Below, piece by piece: positions 1 to 5,811 of a stretch of 5,811 nucleotides of DNA. The position numbers and the translations under genes were made by a program. The notes below the pieces were generated by a model. That model worked only from the letters and a program-made list of their open reading frames with translations, had not been told where the DNA came from and ran no database searches. Positions within the stretch are counted from its first letter, which is position 1; every line of letters starts with the position of its first letter. The stretch is from the NCBI GenBank assembly GCA_002451175.1, contig DKBI01000050.1, forward strand, positions 997 to 6,807. The letters are read 5' to 3'. This DNA comes from Betaproteobacteria bacterium UBA6904 (GTDB taxonomy: Bacteria; Pseudomonadota; Gammaproteobacteria; Burkholderiales; SG8-39).

Positions 1-783
1 CCGTATGCCATTCTCGAGACCAGCCACGGCTTGCGCGAGCGGCAGCGCGAGCGCCTGGGCACGCGGGTCGCATGGCTCGACCGGCTACCCGAGCGCTTTC
101 GCGGCGTGATGCTCGCGAACGAGGTCGTGGACGCCATGCCGGTGCACGCGCTCGCCTGGTCGGCGCTCGGCATCGCGGAGCGCGGCGTGTGCCTGCGCGA
201 CGACCGGCTCGACTGGAGCGAGCGTCCCGCGACCGGGCCGCTGCTCGACGCGGCACAGACGCTGCCCATCGTGGCGGGCGAAGGCGAACGCTACGAGAGC
301 GAACTCTCGCTCGCCGCGCCCGCGTGGGTGCGCTCGCTCGGCGAATGCCTGGAGCGCGGCGCCATCGTCGTCATCGATTACGGTTTTCCGCGGCACGAGT
401 ATTACCATCCGCAGCGCTCGATGGGCACGCTCATGTGCCATTACCGCCACCGCGCGCATGGCGACCCGTTTCACCTGCCCGGCCTGGAGGACATCACGGC
501 GCACGTCGACTTCAGCGCGCTGGCCGACGCTGCGGAGGCCTCGGGGCTCGACGTGCTCGGCTACGCCGACCAGGCGCAGTTCCTCGTCAACTGCGGCATC
601 GCGGAGCTGCTCGAGGCCTGCGACCCTTCGGAAACCAGCCGCTACGCGCCGCTCGCGGCGTCCGCGCAGATGCTGCTGTCGCCCGCCGAGATGGGCGAGC
701 TCTTCAAGGTCCTCGCGCTGGGCCGCGGCGTCGGGGAGCCGCTGCGCGGTTTCGCACACGGCGACCGCAGCCACACGCTTTGA
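1..783 (+). CDS. MidA/NDUFAF7-type SAM-dependent methyltransferase, C-terminal part (5' end outside window)
   Basis: The reading frame is open from base 1 to the TGA at 781-783 and gives 260 residues with no start at the left edge, so this is a partial gene. Family members are usually about 380-400 aa, so roughly the first 120-140 residues, including the glycine-rich SAM loop, are missing. Seen here: ILETSHGLRERQ near residues 4-15, ANEVVDAMPV at 39-48 (the family's NE-hDAhPV motif), VIDYG at 124-128 followed by the EYYHP-R-GTL-CHYRH stretch at 133-150, and DITAHVDFSAL at 164-174. This order is diagnostic of the DUF185/MidA family. The human member NDUFAF7 methylates an arginine of the complex I subunit NDUFS2. 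In bacteria the substrate is generally unproven, so a complex I role is inference. The protein is probably cytosolic, with no signal peptide or membrane segment in the visible part. Its stop overlaps the next gene's start by one base, implying co-translation. An in-frame TTG at 31 is internal, not a start. Confidence 0.93.
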   Translation, partial: PYAILETSHGLRERQRERLGTRVAWLDRLPERFRGVMLANEVVDAMPVHALAWSALGIAERGVCLRDDRLDWSERPATGPLLDAAQTLPIVAGEGERYESELSLAAPAWVRSLGECLERGAIVVIDYGFPRHEYYHPQRSMGTLMCHYRHRAHGDPFHLPGLEDITAHVDFSALADAAEASGLDVLGYADQAQFLVNCGIAELLEACDPSETSRYAPLAASAQMLLSPAEMGELFKVLALGRGVGEPLRGFAHGDRSHTL

Positions 784-1430
784 TGCGCGCAGTGCTCGTC
801 ATGCTGCTCTTCATGGGCTCGTCCGCTTCGGCCGACGAAATCGCCAAGGCCCGGGCACGCTGGGCGCAAAGCCCGCACGGCCCGATGCTCGAGCGCATCC
901 TGCCGCCGACCTTTCACGTGGCGCAGCTGCCGCAGCCGGATGCGCGCGGGGCGCGGCTCCTGCTGCGCTACTGCGTGCAGTGCCACAACCTGCCGAACCC
1001 CGCGATGCACGACGCGAAGCGCTGGACGTCGGTCGTGGAGCGGATGGTGGTGCGCATGCGCGGCAAGGGCAACCTGGGCGCACTGATGAAGGACCTGATG
1101 GCCGGGGTCGAGGCGCCCACGGAGGAGGAGCACGGCGTGCTGCTGGCGTACTTGCAGCGCCAGGCGCAGCAGGCGATCGATGCGAAGCGGTTCCCGGAAG
1201 TCGATACGCCCGCCGGCGAACCCTTCCGGCTCGCGTGCCGGCAGTGCCACGTGCTGCCGGATCCGCGGCGCCATACGGCGAAGGAGTGGCCGAAGGTCGT
1301 CGCGCGGATGCAGGAGAACATGGCGTGGATGAACCGCGTCGTCGGCTCGGTACCGGTCGCCGGCGAGCCGCAGCTTCGCGTCGAGGACATCAACGCGTTC
1401 CTCGCGCGCCACGCCCGGGCCGCGCGCTGA
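783..1430 (+). CDS. Secreted di-heme cytochrome c-like protein
   Basis: 215 aa from the ATG at 783. This start is chosen because it gives a clean signal peptide (MRAV, a hydrophobic core, then SSASA before DEIAK, cleavage near residue 17) and overlaps the preceding stop as TGATG. Two CxxCH heme c attachment sites are present, CVQCH at 64-68 and CRQCH at 152-156, so two covalent hemes and a periplasmic location are expected. Each site is followed by the same pattern: LP-P, a His, AK, a Trp, VV and RM. Methionines at 88/92 and 176/180/183 are candidate distal heme ligands. There is no C-terminal membrane anchor. The segment between the modules (about 93-150) is helical-looking and charged. The role is probably periplasmic electron transfer, but the partner is not visible and I do not recognise a named family. 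There is no clear Shine-Dalgarno, consistent with coupling to the methyltransferase. The stop lies one base from the stop of the opposing hydrolase gene. Confidence 0.9.
   Translation: MRAVLVMLLFMGSSASADEIAKARARWAQSPHGPMLERILPPTFHVAQLPQPDARGARLLLRYCVQCHNLPNPAMHDAKRWTSVVERMVVRMRGKGNLGALMKDLMAGVEAPTEEEHGVLLAYLQRQAQQAIDAKRFPEVDTPAGEPFRLACRQCHVLPDPRRHTAKEWPKVVARMQENMAWMNRVVGSVPVAGEPQLRVEDINAFLARHARAAR
972..1322 (+). repeat. Internal duplication of a 29-residue heme-binding module
   Basis: Residues 64-92 (bases 972-1058) and 152-180 (bases 1236-1322) of the cytochrome align without gaps and match at 16 of 29 positions, counted by eye. Shared residues include both heme cysteines and the His of CxxCH, the Gln inside it, LP, a Pro, a His, AK, a Trp, VV, RM and a final Met. 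The copies begin exactly 88 residues apart. This indicates an ancient module duplication within the gene rather than a recent DNA repeat, since the nucleotide sequences have diverged. Confidence 0.85.
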
Positions 1431-1431
1431 G

Positions 1432-2262
1432 CTAGAGCCCCTGCGCCCCCACCCAGTCCAGAATCACGGCCGCCGCGCGCTCCCAGTCGTTCTCCAGCAT
1501 CACCGCGTGCCCCATCCCTTCGAGCAGGTGATACTCCGCGCGCAACAGGTTCGCCGCGCTTCTCGCGAGCGTCGGCGAGATGAGCGCATCGTGTTCCGCG
1601 CCGAGCACGAGCGCCGCCACGCGCGGCAGGCGCCACAGCTGCGGCAGGTTCCAGATCGTCATGTCCATCAGCGCCCGGTGCGACTCGCGCTGCATGCGGC
1701 CGTAGAATTTGTCGATGCGCTCGCGCTCGACGGCGTCCGAAAAGAGCGCTTCGGCGAGCGCCGCGCGCGAAGCGCGATGGCCGGTGGCGAGCGCATTGAT
1801 CTCCGTGAACAGCCCCGGCCGGAAGAACGCAAGCTGCAACGTCGAGGGCAGCAGACCGAACGGTGGCACCGGGCAGACGTGCACGACCGCCGGCAGGGTC
1901 GCTTTCCCGCGCTCGAGGTACTTCTGCACCACCAGCCCGCCCATCGAGTGTCCGATCACGACGGGCGGCCGGGAAAACGTCCCGATCGCGAGCTGGAGGT
2001 CATCCACGTAGTCATTGAGCCCGAACCCGTGCAGCCGGTCGTGGCCCCCGCTGCGGCCGTGCCCGCGCAGCGACAGCGCGTGCGCCTCGAACCCGCGCTC
2101 GGCGAACCACGGCAGAAAATGCTCCGCCCAGCACCACGCGCCGACGTACGCGCCGTGCACGAACAGCAGCGGCGGGCGCTGTGCGCCCGAGCCGTTCACG
2201 CAAGACAGCAGCTCGAGGGGCTCCTCGCCGGGCAGATGACTGCGCTCGACGGTCAGCATCAT
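1432..2262 (-). CDS. Alpha/beta hydrolase fold protein
   Basis: 276 aa with start ATG at 2262 and stop TAG at 1434-1432. The frame stays open further upstream, but that part is a shadow of the glutathione transferase gene. The ATG at 2262 forms an ATGA overlap with that gene's stop and fits the family's N-terminus; a second ATG follows directly at 2259. Visible motifs are the oxyanion-hole region LLFVHGAYVGAW at 32-43 (HG at 36-37), the nucleophile elbow GHSMGG at 104-109 with catalytic Ser106, the probable acid Asp225 in GAEHDALIS, and catalytic His252 in GMGHAVMLE. The triad is complete and the length is normal. Residues 133-215 form a mostly helical cap that would set substrate choice. The protein should be a soluble cytosolic esterase, lipase or thioesterase-like enzyme; the motifs do not define a substrate. 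Coupling to a glutathione transferase hints at detoxification or thioester chemistry, which is inference. Confidence 0.93.
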   Translation of the reverse strand: MMLTVERSHLPGEEPLELLSCVNGSGAQRPPLLFVHGAYVGAWCWAEHFLPWFAERGFEAHALSLRGHGRSGGHDRLHGFGLNDYVDDLQLAIGTFSRPPVVIGHSMGGLVVQKYLERGKATLPAVVHVCPVPPFGLLPSTLQLAFFRPGLFTEINALATGHRASRAALAEALFSDAVERERIDKFYGRMQRESHRALMDMTIWNLPQLWRLPRVAALVLGAEHDALISPTLARSAANLLRAEYHLLEGMGHAVMLENDWERAAAVILDWVGAQGL

Positions 2263-2876
2263 TGCGGCACCGCCATGCCCCGCGCCACCGCGGGGCGGGC
2301 GCCGATCGTGTCGAACCAGCGCTTCACGTTGGGGAAATCGGCGAGCGCGACCTGATGCCAATCGAAGCGCGCGACCCACGGGTAGGTGGCGATGTCGGCG
2401 ATCGAGTACTCCTGCGCGAGAAACGGCGTCTGGGCGAGACGCCGGTCCAGCACGCCGTAGAGCCGCCGCGTCTCCGCCTTGTAGCGCTCGATCGCGTAGG
2501 GCACCGGCTCTTTCGCCGAGCGCAGGAAGTGGTGCGTCTGGCCGAACATCGGCCCCACGCCCCCCATCTGGAACATCAGCCACTGCAGCGCCTCGTACTT
2601 GCCACGCGGGGTCTCCGGCAGGAAGCGGCGGCACTTGCCCGCGAGGTAGATCAATATCGCGCCGGACTCGAATATGGCCATCGGGGCCGCGTCGGGGCCT
2701 TGCGGATCGACGATCGCCGGGATCTTGGCGTTGGGACTGATCGCGACGAACGCGTCGCTGAACTGCTCACCACGGCCGATATGGATCTTGTGCACGCGAT
2801 ACGGCAGGCCGCACTCCTCCAGCATGATCGACACCTTGCGACCGTTGGGGGTGCTCCACGTGTAGAAATCGATCAT
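2259..2876 (-). CDS. yfcG: YfcG-like glutathione transferase / glutathione-dependent disulfide reductase
   Basis: 205 aa from the ATG at 2876. An in-frame GTG at 2900 would add eight residues. I prefer the ATG because it begins MIDFYTWSTPNGRK exactly where E. coli YfcG begins, and because an AAAGG lies 9 bases upstream. The thioredoxin-like N-terminal domain spans about 1-80 and contains TPNG (Thr9, Asn11), Gln38, the cis-proline region NAKIPAIVD at 49-57 and FESGAILIYLA at 69-79 (Glu70, Ser71 for the glutathione gamma-glutamyl group). The helical C-terminal domain has GGVGPMFGQTHHF at 105-117 and SIADIATYPW at 158-167. These match YfcG as I remember it, including position numbers. YfcG-type (Nu-class) enzymes bind glutathione or its disulfide, reduce small disulfides, and use the TPN motif instead of a catalytic Cys or Tyr. 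The location is cytosolic. The gene overlaps the downstream hydrolase gene by ATGA. Close YghU-type paralogues are the main alternative. Confidence 0.92.
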   Translation of the reverse strand: MIDFYTWSTPNGRKVSIMLEECGLPYRVHKIHIGRGEQFSDAFVAISPNAKIPAIVDPQGPDAAPMAIFESGAILIYLAGKCRRFLPETPRGKYEALQWLMFQMGGVGPMFGQTHHFLRSAKEPVPYAIERYKAETRRLYGVLDRRLAQTPFLAQEYSIADIATYPWVARFDWHQVALADFPNVKRWFDTIGARPAVARGMAVPQ

Positions 2877-2938
2877 CTCGGGCGGCCTTTGCGCGGGCAC
2901 TGGATTCTAGGGGGTTCCCGGCACTGCCGGCACGTACG
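2877..2938. other. Short gap between the transporter genes and the glutathione transferase gene
   Basis: This 62-base interval is the only real non-coding space in the window. It shrinks to 38 bases if the GTG at 2900 is used. It contains a 13-base odd palindrome, CCGGCACTGCCGG, at 2918-2930, whose loop is too short and which lacks a T-run for an intrinsic terminator. A TAGAAT hexamer on the minus strand at 2904-2909 resembles a -10 box but has no matching -35. The sequence does not settle whether the glutathione transferase and hydrolase genes have their own promoter or are read through from the transporter genes. Confidence 0.5.
2886..2890 (-). promoter_or_regulatory. Probable ribosome binding site of the glutathione transferase gene
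   Basis: On the minus strand an AAAGG lies 9 bases before the ATG at 2876. It is a partial Shine-Dalgarno at acceptable spacing. The alternative GTG at 2900 has nothing comparable upstream, so this site favours the ATG as the start. The other internal starts in this window lack a clear site and rely on stop/start overlap instead. Confidence 0.4.
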
Positions 2939-4138
2939 CTATTCGCCGCGCAGCGCCTCGAGCGGGTCGAGCGCGGCGGCGCGGCGCGCGGGCAGCACGC
3001 CCGCCACGAGCCCCACGCTCACGGCGACGACCTCTGCGAGGACCGCGTAGAACCACGGCGTGTGCACGGGCAGCGCCGGCAGCACGAGCTTCAGGAGACC
3101 AGCGACGCCCGTGCCCAGCGCCAGCCCCCCGGCCCCGCCAATCGCGGCCAGCAGCGCCGCCTCGCCCAGAAACAGCATCAGGATTCCGCGCTGTGTGGTG
3201 CCGAGCGCGCGCAGGAGACCGACCTCGCCCGTGCGCTCCGCCACGGCGATCGTCAGGATGGTCAGGATGCCCACGCCGCCGACGAGCAGGGAGATCGCGC
3301 CGATTGCCGCCACCGCGAACGTGATTGCGTTGAGGATCGTGTCGAACACTTCCAGCATCTTCTGCTGCGGCGTGACGGTGTAGTCCTCCGCGCCGTGCCG
3401 GCCGGTGAGCACGTGCTTCAGCCCCGCCTCGACCTCCGCCACCGGCACCGTGGGCTCGTAGGTGACGTGGATCTCCATGAGGCTTTCGCGGTTGAACATG
3501 TCGAGCGCGCGCGCCACCGGGATGAACACCGTGTCGTCCAGATCGAACCCCAGCACCTGGCCCTTCGACTCCATGATGCCGACCACGCGGTAGCGCTCGG
3601 TGCCCACCCGCAGACGGCTGCCCAGCGGGTTCGCCCCGCCGTAGAGTTCCTTCGCCACCTTGGCGCCCAGCACGACGAAGGCCCGCGCGGCATGCGGGTC
3701 GTCTGCCGGCAGGTACTCGCCTGCGGCAACCCGCATGCTGAGCGCACGCACGAAATCGGATCCCGTGCCGTAGAGCGTGACGCGCCGGCTGCGGCCGAGA
3801 TGCTCGACTTCGGCGTTGCCCTGCACGAGGGGATCCGTGACGAGCACGTGCGGCACGCGCCGCAGCGCGATCGCGTCGTCGATGGTGAGAGGGCGCACGG
3901 TGTTCACCGCGCCGAGCGAGGCGCCGTGCGTCTGGATGCGCCCGGGCGACACCGTGATCAGGTTCGTGCCGAACTGCGTGAATTCGGCAACCACAAAGCG
4001 GTGCAGCCCCTCGCCGATCGAGGTGAGCAGGATCACCGCCGCGATGCCCACCGCGATGCCGAGCGCCGTGAGGATGGTGCGCAGGCGGTGCGCCGCGAGC
4101 GAGGCGAGCGTGAAGCGCACGAAGTCGCCGGTGTTCAT
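2939..4138 (-). CDS. MacB/FtsX-type ABC transporter permease (second of two)
   Basis: 399 aa from the ATG at 4138, whose ATGA overlaps the stop of the preceding permease gene. The same frame is open far upstream, but only this start gives the family N-terminus MNTGDFVRFTLASLAAHRLR. The architecture is MacB-like: membrane segment 1 at about 21-43, a large periplasmic domain at about 45-265 (LITVSPGR at 60-67, LRVGTERYRVVGI at 176-188, LGFDLDDTVFIP at 196-207), then three membrane segments at about 268-298, 320-352 and 364-385. The cytosolic loop AERTGEVGLLRALGTT at 300-315 is the ATPase-coupling region, and the C-terminus PARRAAALDPLEALRGE is the usual family ending. Proteins of this type do not form a through-membrane channel. 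They transmit ATPase motion to the periplasm to drive export through an adaptor and an outer-membrane partner, or to drive lipoprotein release. It should pair with the neighbouring permease as a heterodimer. The substrate is not evident. Confidence 0.93.
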   Translation of the reverse strand: MNTGDFVRFTLASLAAHRLRTILTALGIAVGIAAVILLTSIGEGLHRFVVAEFTQFGTNLITVSPGRIQTHGASLGAVNTVRPLTIDDAIALRRVPHVLVTDPLVQGNAEVEHLGRSRRVTLYGTGSDFVRALSMRVAAGEYLPADDPHAARAFVVLGAKVAKELYGGANPLGSRLRVGTERYRVVGIMESKGQVLGFDLDDTVFIPVARALDMFNRESLMEIHVTYEPTVPVAEVEAGLKHVLTGRHGAEDYTVTPQQKMLEVFDTILNAITFAVAAIGAISLLVGGVGILTILTIAVAERTGEVGLLRALGTTQRGILMLFLGEAALLAAIGGAGGLALGTGVAGLLKLVLPALPVHTPWFYAVLAEVVAVSVGLVAGVLPARRAAALDPLEALRGE

Positions 4139-5343
4139 CGCTTCGACAGGGCCCGCACCGGATCGAGGCGCGCCGCGCGCCGCGCCGGCGCCACCGTGAA
4201 CAGGACCGCGGTGCCGACCGCCGTCAGGGGCGCCGCGATCAGCGCCCACCAGGGCGGCGTGAACGGGATGCTCGGGAAGAGCTGCGCGAAGAACCACTGG
4301 CCGAGCTTGCCCGCCGCCAGTCCCAGCGTCGCGCCCCCCAGCGCGAGCAGCCCCGCTTCGGTGAAGAACATGAGGCGGATGTTGCCCCCGGTCGCGCCCA
4401 GCGCCTTCAGCAGCCCGATCTCGTGGCGGCGTTGCGTGACCGAGATCAGCATCACGTTCATGATGAGGATCCCCGCCACCGCCAGGCTGATCGCGGCGAG
4501 CCCCCCGACCGCGAGCGTCAAGGCGCGCAGGATGCGGTCGAAGGTGGCGAGTACCGCGTCCTGCGTGATCACCGTGACCTCGCGCTTGCCGTCGTGCCGC
4601 TCGCGCAGGATCTCCTCGACGTCGCGCTGCGCGGGAACGATCTGCTCGCGGCTCTTCGCCTCGACCAGGATGCGGAACAGCGCCTCGGTGTTGAACAGCG
4701 CCTGCGCCGCCGCCAACGGCACGATGACGATCTCGTCGGTGTTGAATCCGAGCGACTCGCCCTGCGAGGCGAGCACGCCGATCACCCGGAAGCGCCGGTC
4801 GCCGACCCTCAGCCACTCGCCCAGCGCGCTGCGCGCGCCGAACAGCTCGCGCGCGACCTTGGCGCCGACCACGCACACCGGCTGGCTGTGGCGCGGGTCG
4901 CCCGGCGGCAGGAACTGCCCGTGCGCCATGTCCATGTGCCGGATGTCCATCAGCTCGGCGGTCGAACCGAGCACCGGCGTCTCGCGGCTGCGCGCGCCGA
5001 CGCGCACGTCGCCCGCACCGACGATGATCGGCGCCAGGCGCCGGATCGCCGCGCTGCGCTTCAGCGCGAGGGCATCGTCGAGCGTCAGGTCGCGCGGCGT
5101 CTTGCCGATGAGCACGCCGGGCATCGCGCCCGCCGTCTCGCTGCGCCCGGGGAGCACGATCACCAGATGCGTGCCGAGGGAACCGAACTGGTTGACGACG
5201 TACAGCCGTGCGCCCTCGCCGATCGAGCTCACCGCGACCACGGCGGCGACGCCGATGCCCATCGCGAGCAGGATGAGGAGCGTGCGGCCGCGGTGCCCGC
5301 GCACGACGCGCCACGCGAACTCGAAGATGTCGGCGATTCTCAT
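4135..5343 (-). CDS. MacB/FtsX-type ABC transporter permease (first of two)
   Basis: 402 aa from the ATG at 5343, which overlaps the ATPase stop as ATGA. The open frame beyond this point is a shadow of the ATPase gene. The N-terminus MRIADIFEFAWRVVRGHRGR leads into membrane segment 1 at about 21-42. The periplasmic domain spans about 44-265 with LVIVLPGR at 60-67, VCVVGAKVARELFG at 156-169, LRVGDRRFRVIGV at 178-190 and SLGFNTDEIVIVP at 197-209. Membrane segments 2-4 lie at about 272-301, 325-350 and 366-385. The coupling loop TQRRHEIGLLKALGAT is at 303-318 and the ending APARRAARLDPVRALSKR at 385-402. It is clearly paralogous to the downstream permease over its whole length but well diverged, so the complex is probably a heterodimer of the two served by one ATPase type. 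The upstream sequence has no evident Shine-Dalgarno, which fits translational coupling to the ATPase gene. Confidence 0.94.
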   Translation of the reverse strand: MRIADIFEFAWRVVRGHRGRTLLILLAMGIGVAAVVAVSSIGEGARLYVVNQFGSLGTHLVIVLPGRSETAGAMPGVLIGKTPRDLTLDDALALKRSAAIRRLAPIIVGAGDVRVGARSRETPVLGSTAELMDIRHMDMAHGQFLPPGDPRHSQPVCVVGAKVARELFGARSALGEWLRVGDRRFRVIGVLASQGESLGFNTDEIVIVPLAAAQALFNTEALFRILVEAKSREQIVPAQRDVEEILRERHDGKREVTVITQDAVLATFDRILRALTLAVGGLAAISLAVAGILIMNVMLISVTQRRHEIGLLKALGATGGNIRLMFFTEAGLLALGGATLGLAAGKLGQWFFAQLFPSIPFTPPWWALIAAPLTAVGTAVLFTVAPARRAARLDPVRALSKR

Positions 5344-5811
5344 GCCGGCGGCGGGGAAGCCCCGGGCGCGTCCTGGGGCTCCGCGCCGCCGCGCTCGTCG
5401 CCCACGATGGCGCCGTCGATCATGCGCAGGCGCCGGTGCGCGCGAGCCCCGATCTCGGCATCGTGCGTCACGACGATCACGGTGCCGCCCGCATGATGCA
5501 CGCGCTCGAGCACGGTCATGACCTCCTGGCCGGTGTGCCGGTCGAGGTTTCCCGTCGGCTCGTCGGCGAGGATCACGCCCGGTTGCATCGACAGCGCGCG
5601 CGCGATCGCCACGCGCTGGCACTGGCCGCCGGACAATTCGTTGGGGCGGTGCCGCGCGCGCGTCTCCAGCCCGTATTCCTTGAGCAGCCGGCCGACGCGC
5701 GCCCTGCGCTCCAGCGGCGCGATGCCGGCGAGCACCATCGGCAACTCGATGTTCTGCTCCGCCGTGAGGCGCGCGACGAGGTGGAAAAACTGGAACACGA
5801 AGCCCATCTTC
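5340..5811 (-). CDS. MacB/LolD-type ABC transporter ATP-binding protein, C-terminal part (5' end outside window)
   Basis: The frame is open to the right edge and gives about 156 residues ending at the TGA at 5342-5340. Usual length is about 220-240 aa, so roughly 80-90 residues, including the Walker A P-loop, lie beyond the window. An ATG at 5807 falls just before the Q-loop and is internal. Counting from that Met: Q-loop VFQ at 4-6 followed by FHLVARLTAEQNIELP, signature LSGGQ at 58-62, Walker B VILADEPTGNLD at 78-89 with catalytic Glu83 and D-loop, and H-loop His115 in VVTHD. EPTGNLD after Walker B is typical of the MacB/LolD/FtsE group. The residue after LSGGQ is Cys rather than the common Gln. 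The C-terminus is a Gly/Ala/Pro-rich tail (about 138-155) encoded partly over the overlap with the permease start. It is a cytosolic ATPase energising the two downstream permeases. Confidence 0.95.
   Translation of the reverse strand, partial: KMGFVFQFFHLVARLTAEQNIELPMVLAGIAPLERRARVGRLLKEYGLETRARHRPNELSGGQCQRVAIARALSMQPGVILADEPTGNLDRHTGQEVMTVLERVHHAGGTVIVVTHDAEIGARAHRRLRMIDGAIVGDERGGAEPQDAPGASPPPA

Noticed and set aside
85..774. A 229-codon minus-strand frame opposite the methyltransferase gene
   Set aside because: It has no recognisable motif and a composition typical of an antisense shadow. The plus strand carries clear family motifs throughout.
72..782. Upstream extension of the cytochrome reading frame
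   Set aside because: This stretch is Arg/Ala-rich and lies out of frame within the methyltransferase gene. The ATG at 783 gives a proper signal peptide.
2877..2900. GTG at 2900 as the start of the glutathione transferase gene
   Set aside because: The eight extra residues have no counterpart in YfcG, and the ATG at 2876 has the better ribosome binding site. It cannot be fully excluded.
2904..2909. TAGAAT on the minus strand as a -10 promoter box for the glutathione transferase gene
   Set aside because: At 17-18 base spacing the -35 position reads TGCCGG or GTGCCG, far from TTGACA. One hexamer match is not enough to call a promoter.
2918..2930. CCGGCACTGCCGG palindrome as terminator or operator
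   Set aside because: A perfect 6-bp stem would leave a one-base loop, and relaxing it leaves about four pairs. No T-run follows on either strand. Short GC palindromes are common by chance at this base composition.
2939..5314. A 791-codon minus-strand frame that looks like one fused protein
   Set aside because: Only the last 399 codons encode a real permease. The upstream part is an out-of-frame reading of the other permease gene, which has its own intact frame, so there is no fusion.
3062..5521. An 819-codon open frame on the plus strand opposite both permease genes and part of the ATPase gene
   Set aside because: It is antisense to three genes with unmistakable protein motifs. Its translation is a low-complexity Arg/Ala/His-rich string with no recognisable domain, as expected from high GC at third codon positions suppressing stops on the opposite strand.

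Overview
The window is a compact, very GC-rich stretch of bacterial chromosome. High GC, strong G/C preference at third codon positions, a YfcG-type glutathione transferase, a periplasmic c-type cytochrome and a MidA/NDUFAF7-type methyltransferase suggest a Gram-negative proteobacterium. A betaproteobacterium is my best guess, but that is inference from gene content because no rRNA or other marker gene is present.

Layout: six genes in two convergent blocks fill nearly the whole window. Plus-strand block (1-1430): the C-terminal two thirds of a SAM-dependent MidA-type methyltransferase, then a small secreted di-heme cytochrome c-like protein whose ATG overlaps the methyltransferase stop by one base (TGATG). 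Minus-strand block, read from the right edge leftward (5811-1432): the C-terminal part of a MacB/LolD-type ABC ATPase, two different MacB/FtsX-type permeases, then after a gap of about 60 bp a YfcG-like glutathione transferase and an alpha/beta hydrolase. Three of the junctions on this strand are 4-bp ATGA overlaps. The two blocks meet tail to tail with a single base between stop codons (1430 and 1432).

How the genes may work together: the ATPase and the two paralogous permeases should form one transporter with two ATPase copies and a heterodimeric membrane part, moving a substrate outward or across the periplasm in the MacB mechanotransmission style. A periplasmic adaptor gene (MacA/HlyD type) would be expected just beyond the right edge. 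The glutathione transferase and hydrolase are tightly coupled to each other and may be co-transcribed with the transporter. The methyltransferase family is linked to respiratory complex I assembly and the cytochrome is a probable periplasmic electron carrier, so the plus-strand block has a respiratory flavour.

I saw no RNA gene, mobile element, CRISPR array or clear terminator, and no gene-free stretch longer than about 65 bp. No clearly new system is evident. The least ordinary item is the cytochrome, which is built from two copies of the same heme-binding module.
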